Assembly: GCF_010448835.1 (NCBI RefSeq)
Contig: NZ_CP048409.1
Coordinates: forward strand, 2,612,001 to 2,676,000
Direction: 5' to 3'
DNA: 64,000 bases
From: Draconibacterium halophilum
Lineage (GTDB): Bacteria; Bacteroidota; Bacteroidia; Bacteroidales; Prolixibacteraceae
The notes under the pieces were generated by a model. That model saw only the letters and a program-made list of their open reading frames with translations, did not search any database and had not been told where the DNA came from. This document shows, in pieces, positions 18,141-27,080 of the stretch (position 1 is its first letter; each line of letters opens with the position of its first letter). Made by a program: the position numbers and the translations under genes.

Positions 18141-21100
18141 ATGAAGCAGGGGTTTACAACGATAATTACCATTTTTATTTTTGTTTTTTGTGTTGGTCAG
18201 TCAATGGCTCAACGCGCCAACGGTTTAGCTGTTGAAGGCACCATTACTGTTCAGGAAGGATCTCCCGAAGGTGCAATTGTTCAGATGTATCGCGATGGAA
18301 GGCGGCTGGATAATTATGGTGTTGGTGCCGATGGCAGATATAATGTTGAACTGAACTGGAACCACAAATGGGAATTGATCTTTCAGCATGAAGGAAATTT
18401 TAGCCAGAAGATTGTTGTTGAAACTGCTGTTCCGCGGGATGTTCTGAATGCCGATCCTAAATTTCCTCCTTTTCCGGTTGATATTAACTTGTTTACCGAA
18501 ATTCCTGGAATTGATAATTCGTTTGCCGAGAATACAGTCCTCAAAATATTTTATAGTCCGAGTGTCGATAATTTTGTACAGGAACTGTATTACAACGATG
18601 CACAAATAGAACGACTAATAAACCAGGCAATCGCAACGGCGCAACAGGTAGATGAAAATGCTGATTTTATGGCCCGCTTAACTCGCGCAGAATTGGCAGA
18701 ACTCCGAAAAGAGTACAATGAACTGCTGGAACAGGCCGGAGATGAATATAGCAACGAAGATTTTATAGAAGCGCTTGATGGCTACAAAGCTGCCAGTAAG
18801 ATATTCCCCAGTGAGCAGTTTCCGAAAGACAGGATTGCAGAAATAAACGATCTACTGGGATTGATTATGGCCGCAGAAGAACTGGATGCGGCAATGCTTG
18901 CGAGGTTTAATAAGCTGGTTAAGGAAGGCGATTTGCACTTTTCAAATCGTCAGTTATCCGAAGCTAAAAAATCATACGACCGAGCATTGTCGATTAAACC
19001 TTTTGATCAATATGTAAACGATCAGCTTAAAAAGATTGCTGAATTACAGGAACAACAGCGTGTTGATGGCAACTATCAGAACCTGATTGCACAAGGCGAC
19101 CAGGCGATAGATGAACTGTTATTTAATGAAGCTCTTGGTCTTTTTAATCGTGCGCTTGAGATAAAACCCAACGAACAATATCCGAAAGATAAAATTGCCG
19201 AAATTAATGGTTTGCTTGCTGAACAGCGCGAGAATCAGGAAGATCAGAAAAACTATGATGATGCAATGACAGAAGGAGAGCGCATGTTTAGCAAGCAGTT
19301 CTACGACCGTGCACTAACATCGTTCGAAAATGCATTATCGTATAAGCCTAACGATATACGAGCAACGCGCCGCATTGAGGAAACGAAAAAAGAAATGAAA
19401 GACATCCTTAACCGGATGGAATTTGACAAATTTATTGCAGCTGCTGATAAGGCGTACAAAAAGGAAGAGTTCCCAGAGGCTTTGTCAAATTATGAACAGG
19501 CCTTGGAGTTAATACCTGATGAACCAAGGACAAAAAAGAGGGTGGAGGAGATCAGCCAGATTCTTTATGCTCAAAATAGTTTTAATGAATTTGTAAGCCA
19601 GGCCGATAAACAGTTTGATGCGCAAAGTTATGCCAATGCAAAAACACTTTATGAAAAGGCAGATGAATTAAAGAGTGGAGATAAACATGTTGAGGATAGG
19701 TTGCAAGAAATTACTGAAATAATTGCGCAACAGGGAGTTGAAGAGCAGTATGCTCAAGTTATTGAACAGGCTGATAATATGCTGGCAATGAAAAGTTACG
19801 AGGATGCCAGGGGTAAATACAATGAAGCTCTTCAAATTAAACCACGGGAACAATACCCAAAAGATAAGCTGGATGAAATTGCTGCGACCTTAAATGAATT
19901 GGCTCGTTTGGAAAGAGAATATAAGGACTTGGTTGAAGAGGCTGATCGTTTATTCGAAAGACAAAATTATCCGGATGCTAAATCAATCTTCGCCAAAGCC
20001 GCTGAACTCAAACCCGAAGAAACGTACCCATTGGAAATGATGGGTAAGATTGATGGTTTAATTGCTGAACAGGAACTTCTGGCGCAAGAAGCTGCCGAAG
20101 CAGAAGCTGCCCGTTTAGCAGCTATCCAGGCAGAAAAAGATAAAAACTACAACGATGCCATTGCCCGTGCCGATGAACTGTTTACTGCTGAGAATTACGA
20201 AAACTCACGTAACGAATACCGTGCAGCATTAGACATCAAACCCGAAGAAGCCTACCCGCAACAACGTATTGATGAAATAGGAAATTTTCTTGCCCAACTT
20301 TCAGCAGCACAAAAAGCTTACGAAGAAGCCGTTGCAGAAGGAGATCGTGAATTCCGTAGTGAAGGTTGGGATGCTGCAATTGTTGCATACAACACCGCAA
20401 AACAAGCTAAAGCCGACGAAGTTTACCCTGATGAACAGCTGGCTAAAATCGATTCGATTGTTACCACAAGAGAACGATTAGCAAGGGAAGCTGCCGAAGC
20501 CGAAGCTGCTCGTTTAGCAGCCATCCAGGCAGAAAAAGATAAAAACTATAATGATGCGATTGCACGTGCCGATGAGCTGTTTACTGCAGAGAACTACGAA
20601 AACTCCCGCAACGAATACCGCGCAGCTATAGACATTAAACCGGAAGAAACTTATCCGCAGCAACGTATTGATGAAATCGGTAATCTTCTGGCACAACTTT
20701 CAGCAGCACAAAAAGCTTACGAAGAAGCTGTTGCCGAAGGCGACCGCGAATTCCGCCGCGAAGGTTGGGATGCTGCAATTGTTGCATACAACACCGCAAA
20801 ACAAGCTAAAGCCGACGAAGTTTACCCTGATGAACAGCTGGCAAAAATTGATTCGATTGTAACTACAAGAGAACGTCTGGCTCGTGAAGCTGCCGAAGCC
20901 GAAGCTGCTCGTTTAGCAGCCATCCAGGCAGAAAAAGATAAAAACTATAATGATGCGATTGCACGTGCCGATGAGCTGTTTACTGCAGAGAACTACGAAA
21001 ACTCCCGCAACGAATACCGCGCAGCTATAGACATTAAACCGGAAGAAACTTATCCGCAGCAACGTATTGATGAAATCGGTAATCTTCTGGCACAACTTTC

Positions 21101-24077
21101 AGCAGCACAAAAAGCTTACGAAGAAGCTGTTGCCGAAGGCGACCGCGAATTCCGCCGCGAAGGTTGGGATGCTGCAATTGTTGCATACAACACCGCAAAA
21201 CAAGCTAAAGCCGACGAAGTTTACCCTGATGAACAGCTGGCAAAAATTGATTCGATTGTAACTACAAGAGAACGTCTGGCTCGTGAAGCTGCCGAAGCCG
21301 AAGCTGCCCGTTTAGCAGCCATTCAGGCAGAAAAAGATAAAAACTATAATGATGCGATTGCCCGTGCCGATGAATTGTTTACCGCCGAGAACTACGAAAA
21401 CTCCCGCAACGAATACCGCGCCGCTTTAGACATTAAACCGGAAGAAACTTACCCACAGCAACGAATTGATGAAATCGGTAATCTTCTGGCACAACTTTCA
21501 GCAGCACAAAAAGCTTACGAAGAAGCCGTTGCAGAAGGAGATCGTGAATTCCGTAGTGAAGGTTGGGATGCTGCAATTGTTGCATACAACACCGCAAAAC
21601 AAGCTAAAGCCGACGAAGTTTACCCTGATGAACAGTTGGCTAAAATTGATTCGATTGTAACTACAAGAGAACGTCTGGCTCGTGAAGCTGCCGAAGCCGA
21701 AGCTGCCCGTTTAGCAGCCATTCAGGCAGAAAAAGATAAAATCTATAATGATGCGATTGCCCGTGCCGATGAATTGTTTACCGCCGAGAACTACGAAAAC
21801 TCCCGCAACGAATACCGCGCCGCTTTAGACATTAAACCGGACGAAACATATCCGCAACAACGTATTGATGAAATAGGAAATTTACTTGCCCAACTTTCAG
21901 CAGCACAAAAAGCTTACGAAGAAGCTGTTGCCGAAGGCGACCGCGAATTCCGCCGCGAAGGTTGGGATGCTGCAATTGTTGCATACAACACCGCAAAACA
22001 AGCTAAAGCCGACGAAGTTTACCCTGATGAACAGCTGGCAAAAATTGATTCGATTGTAACTACAAGAGAACGTCTGGCTCGTGAAGCTGCCGAAGCCGAA
22101 GCTGCCCGTTTAGCAGCCATTCAGGCAGAAAAAGATAAAAACTATAATGATGCGATTGCCCGTGCCGATGAATTGTTTACCGCCGAGAACTACGAAAACT
22201 CCCGCAACGAATACCGCGCTGCTTTAGATATTAAACCAGAAGAAACTTACCCACAGCAACGAATTGATGAAATCGGTAATCTTCTGGCACAACTTTCAGT
22301 AGCACAAAAAGCTTACGAAGAAGCCGTTGCAGAAGGAGATCGTGAATTCCGTAGTGAAGGTTGGGATGCTGCAATTGTTGCATACAACACCGCAAAACAA
22401 GCTAAAGCCGACGAAGTTTACCCTGATGAACAGCTGGCAAAAATTGATTCGATTGTAACTACAAGAGAACGTCTGGCTCGTGAAGCTGCCGAAGCCGAAG
22501 CTGCCCGTTTAGCAGCCATCCAGGCAGAAAAAGATAAAAACTATAATGATGCGATTGCACGTGCCGATGAGCTGTTTACTGCTGAGAATTACGAAAACTC
22601 ACGAAACGAATACCGCGCCGCTTTAGACATTAAACCGGAAGAAACATATCCGCAACAACGTATTGATGAAATAGGAAATTTACTTGCCCAACTTTCAGCA
22701 GCACAAAAAGCTTACGAAGAAGCCGTTGCAGAAGGAGATCGTGAATTCCGTAGTGAAGGTTGGGATGCTGCAATTGTTGCATACAACACCGCAAAACAAG
22801 CTAAAGCCGACGAAACATATCCGAACGAACAGCTGGCAAAAATCGACTCAATTGTAACAACAAGAGCACGCCTGGCGCAAGAAGCTGCCGAAGCCGAAGC
22901 TGCTCGTTTAGCTGGCATCCAAGCTGAAAAAGATAAAAACTACAATGACGCGATTGCCCGCGCCGATGAATTGTTTACCGCAGAGAACTACGAAAACTCA
23001 CGAAACGAATACCGTGCAGCGTTGGATATTAAACCGGAAGAAACTTATCCGCAGCAACGAATTGATGAAATAGATCGAATCGTGAGAGAATTAGCGGCTG
23101 AACAAGCTGCACAGGAAGAGCTGGATCGCAAATATGCGAATTTGATTGTACAGGCTGATCGTTTATTCTCGGCAAGTAGTTACACTGCATCGAGGGAGAA
23201 CTATACGGAGGCTTCCACATTAAAGCCTGAAGAAACTTATCCGAAAGATAAAATTGTAGAGATAGATAAAATCCTTGAGCAACAAGCTATCGATGAGAAA
23301 TATCGGAATGTAATTGTTGTAGCAGATGGCCATTTCAGAACGCAGGATTATGATGATGCCCGTTTACAATACGAGATTGCTTTGGGTGTAAAACCTGATG
23401 AAGAATATCCGAAAGAGCAGATAAGAAAAATTGATGAAATACGCGAAAACGAACGTCGGCGAATTGCACAAGAACAAGCTGCTGCCGAGGATATGGGTAG
23501 AAGAAGAGAGCAAATTGCACAGCTGGAAGAGGAACTTGATGAACAGCGAATTTTGGAAGAATCGGGCTTGAATGCACTTTACGATGAGATCATTAAAAAA
23601 GCAGATGGTTCGTTTGACATTGAGCAATATAACGTATCGAGAGCCTGGTATTACAAAGCGCAGGATCTGAAACCGGAAGAAGCTTATCCGCCGCAGCGCA
23701 TTGCGGAAATAAACCGGATTTTAGGTGAAATGATGTTGAGCGAGCGGGATCGGGAGTATCAACGTTTTATCGATTTGGCAGATGAGAGTTTACGAAACAA
23801 TGAACTGGCAGTGGCAAGAGGTTGGTACAATCAGGCCTTGTCGCAAAAGGATAATGAAAACTATCCGAGAGAACAGTTGCGTGAAATCGAGCGTCGTGTA
23901 GCCGAGCGTGTTGCCGGACAAAGTCAGCAACAGTTTGAGAACTTTAAAACCACGGCCAACAGTGCTTTCGAGGCGGGGAATTATAATGTGGCCCGTTTCT
24001 ACTACCGAAAAGCCTTGGAGTTAAGATCGGATGATGCGGAGGTTAAAGAAAAATTACAGGAAATAGAATCTTTATAA
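18141..24077 (+). CDS. Giant exported TPR-like repeat protein with 399-bp tandem repeats
   Basis: The 1978-residue protein starts with a signal peptide (cleavage near SMA-QR, about residue 23). A short beta domain follows (about 27-120), then dozens of TPR-like helical units of about 45-65 residues, each ending in a form of IKPEETYPQQRIDEI. From residue ~651 a 133-residue unit repeats seven times (20091-22883) plus a partial eighth, with Ala/Glu-rich coiled-coil linkers (AREAAEAEAARLAAIQAEK). More diverged units flank the block on both sides. No enzyme motif is visible. It is probably a periplasmic or surface scaffold; the N-terminal beta domain could anchor a ligand (inference). A terminator follows within 10 bp. 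Confidence 0.85.
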   Translation: MKQGFTTIITIFIFVFCVGQSMAQRANGLAVEGTITVQEGSPEGAIVQMYRDGRRLDNYGVGADGRYNVELNWNHKWELIFQHEGNFSQKIVVETAVPRDVLNADPKFPPFPVDINLFTEIPGIDNSFAENTVLKIFYSPSVDNFVQELYYNDAQIERLINQAIATAQQVDENADFMARLTRAELAELRKEYNELLEQAGDEYSNEDFIEALDGYKAASKIFPSEQFPKDRIAEINDLLGLIMAAEELDAAMLARFNKLVKEGDLHFSNRQLSEAKKSYDRALSIKPFDQYVNDQLKKIAELQEQQRVDGNYQNLIAQGDQAIDELLFNEALGLFNRALEIKPNEQYPKDKIAEINGLLAEQRENQEDQKNYDDAMTEGERMFSKQFYDRALTSFENALSYKPNDIRATRRIEETKKEMKDILNRMEFDKFIAAADKAYKKEEFPEALSNYEQALELIPDEPRTKKRVEEISQILYAQNSFNEFVSQADKQFDAQSYANAKTLYEKADELKSGDKHVEDRLQEITEIIAQQGVEEQYAQVIEQADNMLAMKSYEDARGKYNEALQIKPREQYPKDKLDEIAATLNELARLEREYKDLVEEADRLFERQNYPDAKSIFAKAAELKPEETYPLEMMGKIDGLIAEQELLAQEAAEAEAARLAAIQAEKDKNYNDAIARADELFTAENYENSRNEYRAALDIKPEEAYPQQRIDEIGNFLAQLSAAQKAYEEAVAEGDREFRSEGWDAAIVAYNTAKQAKADEVYPDEQLAKIDSIVTTRERLAREAAEAEAARLAAIQAEKDKNYNDAIARADELFTAENYENSRNEYRAAIDIKPEETYPQQRIDEIGNLLAQLSAAQKAYEEAVAEGDREFRREGWDAAIVAYNTAKQAKADEVYPDEQLAKIDSIVTTRERLAREAAEAEAARLAAIQAEKDKNYNDAIARADELFTAENYENSRNEYRAAIDIKPEETYPQQRIDEIGNLLAQLSAAQKAYEEAVAEGDREFRREGWDAAIVAYNTAKQAKADEVYPDEQLAKIDSIVTTRERLAREAAEAEAARLAAIQAEKDKNYNDAIARADELFTAENYENSRNEYRAALDIKPEETYPQQRIDEIGNLLAQLSAAQKAYEEAVAEGDREFRSEGWDAAIVAYNTAKQAKADEVYPDEQLAKIDSIVTTRERLAREAAEAEAARLAAIQAEKDKIYNDAIARADELFTAENYENSRNEYRAALDIKPDETYPQQRIDEIGNLLAQLSAAQKAYEEAVAEGDREFRREGWDAAIVAYNTAKQAKADEVYPDEQLAKIDSIVTTRERLAREAAEAEAARLAAIQAEKDKNYNDAIARADELFTAENYENSRNEYRAALDIKPEETYPQQRIDEIGNLLAQLSVAQKAYEEAVAEGDREFRSEGWDAAIVAYNTAKQAKADEVYPDEQLAKIDSIVTTRERLAREAAEAEAARLAAIQAEKDKNYNDAIARADELFTAENYENSRNEYRAALDIKPEETYPQQRIDEIGNLLAQLSAAQKAYEEAVAEGDREFRSEGWDAAIVAYNTAKQAKADETYPNEQLAKIDSIVTTRARLAQEAAEAEAARLAGIQAEKDKNYNDAIARADELFTAENYENSRNEYRAALDIKPEETYPQQRIDEIDRIVRELAAEQAAQEELDRKYANLIVQADRLFSASSYTASRENYTEASTLKPEETYPKDKIVEIDKILEQQAIDEKYRNVIVVADGHFRTQDYDDARLQYEIALGVKPDEEYPKEQIRKIDEIRENERRRIAQEQAAAEDMGRRREQIAQLEEELDEQRILEESGLNALYDEIIKKADGSFDIEQYNVSRAWYYKAQDLKPEEAYPPQRIAEINRILGEMMLSERDREYQRFIDLADESLRNNELAVARGWYNQALSQKDNENYPREQLREIERRVAERVAGQSQQQFENFKTTANSAFEAGNYNVARFYYRKALELRSDDAEVKEKLQEIESL
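20091..23075 (+). repeat. Seven full 399-bp tandem repeats plus a partial eighth
   Basis: Units begin at 20091, 20490, 20889, 21288, 21687, 22086, 22485 and 22884, each starting GCTGCCGAAGC. The period is exactly 399 bp (133 codons), so the frame is kept. Units 2 and 3 look identical base for base. The others differ at scattered, mostly silent sites and at a few residues (FRSEGW/FRREGW, AALDIK/AAIDIK). The eighth breaks down after about 190 bp. Confidence 0.95.
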
Positions 24078-24083
24078 GACTAT

Positions 24084-24118
24084 AAAAGCCCGGTAATTAA
24101 ATTCTTCCGGGCTTTTTT
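24084..24118. terminator. Bidirectional intrinsic terminator
   Basis: AAAAGCCCGG (24084-24093) pairs with CCGGGCTTTT (24107-24116) between the convergent repeat-protein gene and the next gene. Confidence 0.85.
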
Positions 24119-24134
24119 GTGAGATAATGTTGCA

Positions 24135-24821
24135 CTAATACTTCGAAAATTCTCTGTTTAAACATTTTAACATATCCAGATTCAACGTTTCGGAAAATAT
24201 ACGAACGATATATGTTAGTTTCCCCTCGTTGAATATTGCTCCCTGCTCGGCATCGAAAAGTTTGCAAACGCCGTTGTACCTCATTTGTTCAATCGCACTG
24301 TCAAACTCTTCCTGGGTAAAATGTCTGTCTAAAACAAAATATCCTTTGTGTTCTTCCTTCTGATCCATATAAAAATCAGGTTCCAATTCTCTCAAAACAA
24401 ACGGTTTGCTCACGATTGTTTTAACCTCTTTATCAAAATGAAGTTTGTCCGCAAATTTCACGTTTTTTTTACTCAGACACTCCTGCAGTTTTACCAACTG
24501 ACTGTAATCAGGAAAATCTTTTATACGAATTGCCGCATATTGTTTTCCTTCTGATTCTATTATTGCACTGGCAATGTTAATGTGTTCCAGCAGGCATTTT
24601 TCTAAACTTGCAGAGTAGCACATTAACTCTTCAAGGAAATAGAAATGTTTGGTGAAAAGAAAGATCGAATTGGGTTTTGCCATTCGCGGTACATGTCCGT
24701 AATAATCCGCATACGGTGTTGAGGCTTCAGCTATATAGACATTGAACGGGGTGTTTAGCGGAATTTGAACGAGTTTTTCATATTTGTAGATTATTCCGGT
24801 TAAGTTTATATTGTTTTCCAT
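24135..24821 (-). CDS. Conserved-looking protein of unknown function
   Basis: A 228-residue protein I do not recognise. It has no signal peptide or membrane segment and mixed alpha/beta character. The segments GYFVLDRHFTQEEFDSAIEQM and GKLTYIVRIFSETLNLDMLKCL suggest a small cytoplasmic or DNA/RNA-associated fold, but no known motif stands out. It contains three cysteines in the middle part and has a normal start (ATG at 24821). It is isolated: convergent with the giant repeat gene and separated by 474 bp from the divergent peptidase gene. Coding is supported by a full-length frame, gene-like codon use and a shared terminator. Confidence 0.7.
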   Translation of the reverse strand: MENNINLTGIIYKYEKLVQIPLNTPFNVYIAEASTPYADYYGHVPRMAKPNSIFLFTKHFYFLEELMCYSASLEKCLLEHINIASAIIESEGKQYAAIRIKDFPDYSQLVKLQECLSKKNVKFADKLHFDKEVKTIVSKPFVLRELEPDFYMDQKEEHKGYFVLDRHFTQEEFDSAIEQMRYNGVCKLFDAEQGAIFNEGKLTYIVRIFSETLNLDMLKCLNREFSKY

Positions 24822-25295
24822 AGTATTGATTTTAAAATGATTGAGTTAAAATTGAATCTTAAAACGTTATTGATCATTACGATTAAGGATGACTAAATGT
24901 TATACTTTTGTTCTAATTCATCTCCTGTAGAAACCGGAAATCGTAATTATAAATTTTCATCCGTGCGTGGAAATTCAATAGTTTTATCTTGTATATAGAA
25001 ACATCGAACAAGACATAAAAAGAAAGCTTGTAATATGACAAATGTCTAATTCGGAAAGCTCATTATTTATTACTATTGTAATGACGAAATGTTATTTATT
25101 TATTGCTTAGGTTGTCAAATTGATCTTTGGTCAGGTTGAATTTATTTATTCTGTATATAATTTGCCATTGTAGGTATAAAATTAAAATTAGGAGTTGTGT
25201 AATTTTATGAGTGTTTAGTTACCTATAAAACTGAATTTGTTTGATGAAAAATATCAACATTGTAAAAAAACATAATTACAAATAATTTAAATCGT
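24822..25295. other. Long AT-rich intergenic region
   Basis: 474 bp between divergent genes. I see no convincing frame, RNA gene or repeat; it should hold the two promoters. Confidence 0.5.
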
Positions 25296-26987
25296 ATGAA
25301 AAAATTCTCTTTATTCTTAATTCTTTTTATTTCAGGGCATTTGTTAGTTGCCCAAAATGAGGTTGAAAAAGGTTTGGAGGCCATTACCAAGGAGTCACTT
25401 AAAGGGCAATTGGAGTTTCTGGCATCCGACTGGACTGAAGGCCGCGCCGTAGGAACAAAAGGAGCTTATATAGCTGCTGATTACATTGCATCGATGTTTC
25501 AAACTTATGGAATTCAGCCTTTTGGTGACGAGGCTTACACGCGACCATCGCGAAGTGAACGAATGGCCGGCGCACGACCTGAAATGTACCGCACTTATTA
25601 TCAGAGTTTTGGCCTTATAGAATATGAACCTGGTGATGAACAGGTATTTTCGGTTGTTACCAGCAAACCGGGAAGCGAAAGTTCTATGGATTTTGTCTAT
25701 CGAACCGATTTTTATGTACAAACAGGAACGGTTGGACAGAAAGTTCAGGCTCCACTGGTTTTTGCAGGATATGGCTATTCCGATGAAAGCAAAACTTACG
25801 ATGATCTGAAAAAAATTGATGTTGACGGAAAAATTGTTGTGATCTTGCAGGGCTATCCCGGACATGGAGACACTACTTCAGCCGGTTACGAAAAGTATAA
25901 GCCTGAAGGACGTTATGCCGCCTATTACCTTGAGCGCAATAAAATACAAGGATTACAAGATGCAGGAGCTTTGGCCGTAATTCGAATAAGTCCGGATGCC
26001 AACCCGATGAAGGGATGGGCCCAAAATGACATATACAGAGATAACGGAGGTTTTAACGAAAGCGATAAACGACCAAATCCGTATTACGGAAACAGAATGT
26101 CCTTACCCGGAAAAGAACTAGGCGGAAACTTATCAACTTTTACAGTTTCTGAACGGGTTGCTAACGAAATTCTTTCAGGGTCAGGTATTAATATTGAAAA
26201 ATTTGAGGAGGAAGTGGCTAAAAGTTTGCAACCGGCCTCACAGGAATTGGCAGGTAAATCGGCAGCCTTTAAAACATCGGTAAACTCGAAAGTAGTTAAC
26301 GCCAGAAATGTAGTTGGTTATATTGAAGGCGAAAATAAAGATGAATTTATTGTTGTTGGCGGACATTACGATCATTTGGGGAAATGGGATGGTGTGATAT
26401 ACAACGGAGCCGATGATAACGCTTCGGGAACAGTTGGTGTGATGGAGATTGCCAAAGCTTTTATGGCTACGGGTAAAAAGCCGGAGAAATCGGTAGTTTT
26501 TGCGGCATGGACCGGTGAGGAAAAAGGATTGTTTGGTTCTACCTATTTTGTTCGCGAGGCCAAAGAGAAGAATGAAAATGTGGTGTTGAATTTGAATTAC
26601 GACATGATTGCACGTAATCCTGAAAATGACAGTTTAGGTAATCAGGCACATATGGTTTACACTGAAGCAAACACTGTAATTGGCGAAACTACCAAAAAGA
26701 ATATTGAAGATTACGATATTAATTTGGACCTTGAATTACGCCCTTCGGAACGTCCGGGAGGTGGAAGCGACCATGCTCCGTTTGCACAAGAAGATATTCC
26801 GATTTTCTATTTTATGGCTGCCATGCATCCCGATTATCATCAGCCATCAGACGAGTTGAGCAAAATTAACTGGGAAAAAATGCAGAATATTATAAAAGTT
26901 GGTTTTCTGAATACCTGGAAATTTGCAAACAGCGATGATTGGAAAAAAACTACAGTAAAACCTGAAGCTGAAGTAGAAACTGAATAA
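25296..26987 (+). CDS. Exported M28-family zinc metallopeptidase with PA domain
   Basis: The 563-residue protein has a signal peptide (to VAQ, about residue 20) and an insert consistent with a PA domain (about 140-300). The M28 catalytic domain carries the zinc ligands in GGHYDHLG, NGADDNASG, TGEEKGLFGS, NYDMIARN and GGGSDHAPF. These are the His, bridging Asp, catalytic Glu pair, Asp and His of aminopeptidases and glutamate carboxypeptidase-like enzymes. It removes N-terminal or other amino acids from peptides in the periplasm or outside the cell. It is monocistronic, with a terminator 25 bp after the stop. Confidence 0.93.
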   Translation: MKKFSLFLILFISGHLLVAQNEVEKGLEAITKESLKGQLEFLASDWTEGRAVGTKGAYIAADYIASMFQTYGIQPFGDEAYTRPSRSERMAGARPEMYRTYYQSFGLIEYEPGDEQVFSVVTSKPGSESSMDFVYRTDFYVQTGTVGQKVQAPLVFAGYGYSDESKTYDDLKKIDVDGKIVVILQGYPGHGDTTSAGYEKYKPEGRYAAYYLERNKIQGLQDAGALAVIRISPDANPMKGWAQNDIYRDNGGFNESDKRPNPYYGNRMSLPGKELGGNLSTFTVSERVANEILSGSGINIEKFEEEVAKSLQPASQELAGKSAAFKTSVNSKVVNARNVVGYIEGENKDEFIVVGGHYDHLGKWDGVIYNGADDNASGTVGVMEIAKAFMATGKKPEKSVVFAAWTGEEKGLFGSTYFVREAKEKNENVVLNLNYDMIARNPENDSLGNQAHMVYTEANTVIGETTKKNIEDYDINLDLELRPSERPGGGSDHAPFAQEDIPIFYFMAAMHPDYHQPSDELSKINWEKMQNIIKVGFLNTWKFANSDDWKKTTVKPEAEVETE

Positions 26988-27012
26988 TATTTAACAACAA
27001 CTAATAAAAGTG

Positions 27013-27042
27013 AAAGGCTGCCATTTTTGGTGGCCTTTATTA
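27013..27042. terminator. Intrinsic terminator
   Basis: AAAGGC(TGCCA) pairs with (TGGTG)GCCTTT around a short T loop at 27013-27038, followed by a T-rich tail, between convergent genes. Confidence 0.75.
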
Positions 27043-27080
27043 TTTCTAAATGTTGGAAACTATTTTCTCAGAATTCAGTC

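Noticed and set aside
22712..22918. Antisense frames across the 399-bp repeats
   Set aside because: They recur with the repeat period and are mirror frames of the strongly coding plus strand.
20091..23075. Tandem repeats as a CRISPR array or satellite DNA
   Set aside because: The period is 399 bp in frame, units have no spacers, and the repeat is inside one long reading frame.
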